Shown piece after piece: positions 63,344 to 64,000 of a stretch of DNA of 64,000 nt. The first letter of the stretch is position 1, and each line of letters begins with the position of its first letter. The DNA is from an uncultured Halomonas sp. GTDB lineage: Bacteria; Pseudomonadota; Gammaproteobacteria; Pseudomonadales; Halomonadaceae. The position numbers were made by a program, and so were the translations under genes. The stretch is from assembly GCF_947500835.1 (NCBI RefSeq), contig NZ_CANMTQ010000012.1:60106-124105 (forward strand). The letters run 5' to 3'. The notes under the pieces were generated by a model. The model saw only the letters and a program-made list of their open reading frames with translations, searched no databases and was not told the DNA's origin.

Positions 63344-63531
63344 ATAGGCTCCTGCATACCGGGTACAGAAAGGAAATGAAATGTTTCCTAAATGGCTGAC
63401 CAGTCCTCCTCGGACACCAGGACCGCCTTGTTCCGCTTCCCCATAATGACGATTGGCTGGTGGGATTCGGCAGTTTCGTCAATCAACCGATAAAGGTTGC
63501 TTCGCGCCTCAGTTACTGTGATTCCGGTCAT
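63344..63531 (-). pseudogene. YefM-family antitoxin with premature stop
   Basis: From ATG 63531 the frame encodes MTGITVTEARSNLYRLIDET, continuing to KRNKAVLVSEEDWSAI, the DNA-binding part of a YefM/Phd antitoxin, then a TAG at 63388-63390. Beyond the stop the same frame continues with ETFHFLSVPGMQEPI, matching the usual family continuation (ETLYLLSIPGM...). The TAG therefore replaces what is usually CAG (Gln). The toxin-wrapping tail is lost into the YoeB remnant. A 47-residue truncated DNA-binding protein might still be made. Confidence 0.75.
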
Positions 63532-63700
63532 GACACACCTCTTGCGTGTTTAACTCGTGATCGGGTGTACGCTGCTAGGTACTTACGTCAACACGAACAC
63601 TTTGTATAACACGGAGTACAGCGGCAGCCTTGTCGGAGCGAAACGGAGTCAGGACTGTCCGGTGGAAGCCCGTAAAGCCGAAACAAACTGAAACGACTTG

Positions 63701-63931
63701 TTAATTGAATACCTCAATATACCACTTGGGCTTGATACGCCCGAAATCACGGCGGACGTTTGATTGCAGCGCTTTTTTTGAATCGAACACCATTTCCTGA
63801 CCTCCTTCTCTGGCAAACACTACCCAATGCCAAAATGGCTTGCTCCGTTCCATCCGCCACTTGATGGCCATGAGCGCCTTGTCCGGCAAATGCTCCCATG
63901 ACTCAAATCGTGTTTCTTTGGAAGGGCGGTC
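63701..63931 (-). pseudogene. C-terminal fragment resembling C39-like cysteine-peptidase proteins
   Basis: The minus-strand frame has 76 codons after an upstream in-frame TGA at 63932-63934 and reads ...RFESWEHLPDKALMAIKW..., then FWHWVVFAREGG and MVFDSKKAL, ending PKWYIEVFN. The HWVVF and VFDSKK blocks resemble the catalytic-His and Asp strands at the end of papain-like C39-type domains. No Cys-containing N-terminus is present between it and the window edge, and there is no good start codon. It is either the broken end of a gene that continues to the right or a stand-alone small protein. Family assignment is tentative. Confidence 0.4.
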
Positions 63932-64000
63932 TCAATGAACAAGTGCAACACGTGACCCATCAGGTACGGTGTTGCCATGACTCACAGCTATCGCCATCTC

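Overview
The window looks like chromosome of a moderately halophilic gammaproteobacterium, most probably a member of the Halomonadaceae (Halomonas-like). This rests on protein resemblance and gene content: Na+/H+ antiporters, a fused sucrose-phosphate synthase/phosphatase, MvaT-type H-NS, an acyl-CoA leucine pathway and glutaryl-CoA genes. No rRNA or tRNA is present to settle taxonomy. No phage, integrase, insertion sequence, CRISPR array or replication origin was seen.

Layout. 0-7.6 kb: a chemoreceptor with a flagellar sigma-28-type promoter, a CPA1 antiporter, a pncC-nadE NAD pair, then three small membrane/LEA-like stress-type proteins (DUF1469 and DUF3618 families). 7.6-14.1 kb: an OpgB-like phosphoglycerol transferase, a HAD phosphatase and a phnDCEE phosphonate/phosphite-type ABC transporter. 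14.1-19.4 kb: a glycosyltransferase cluster centred on a bifunctional sucrose-phosphate synthase/phosphatase. 19.5-22.1 kb: gcdG-gcdH for glutarate/glutaryl-CoA. 22.4-28.5 kb: a hydrolase, a vapBC module, a GGDEF-EAL protein with a well-spaced sigma-28 promoter, a quinone-oxidoreductase relic and a DASH cryptochrome with its DUF2256 partner. 28.5-31.1 kb: a motAB-like pair whose MotB carries an unusual array of 17-residue repeats, and a Yip1 protein.

31.2-42 kb is a surface-polysaccharide region with a more AT-rich right part: glycosyltransferase, YrbL-like kinase, an O-antigen ligase-like protein and an rmlB-rmlA-wecF-acetyltransferase-wecE operon predicted to make and transfer dTDP-Fuc4NAc (enterobacterial-common-antigen chemistry). 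Next to it lie an MvaT-family nucleoid protein and an 83-residue protein resembling the MvaT oligomerisation domain without its DNA-binding domain. This is a candidate built-in antagonist of xenogeneic silencing and my leading candidate for something new.

42-53.7 kb: a second Na+/H+ antiporter, 8-oxoguanine deaminase plus purine permease, and a complete leucine/isovalerate operon (liuABCDE order ivd-mccB-liuC-mccA-hmgL). That operon is punctuated by REP/REPIN palindromes, also found between gcdG and gcdH. 53.7-62.3 kb: a cytochrome c/[2Fe-2S]/molybdopterin dehydrogenase whose large subunit is split by a one-base frameshift, a methyltransferase, a GMC oxidoreductase and an OsmC-YcaO protein. 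62.5-64 kb: a second vapBC, a decayed yefM-yoeB module and a fragment of a possible cysteine-peptidase-like gene.
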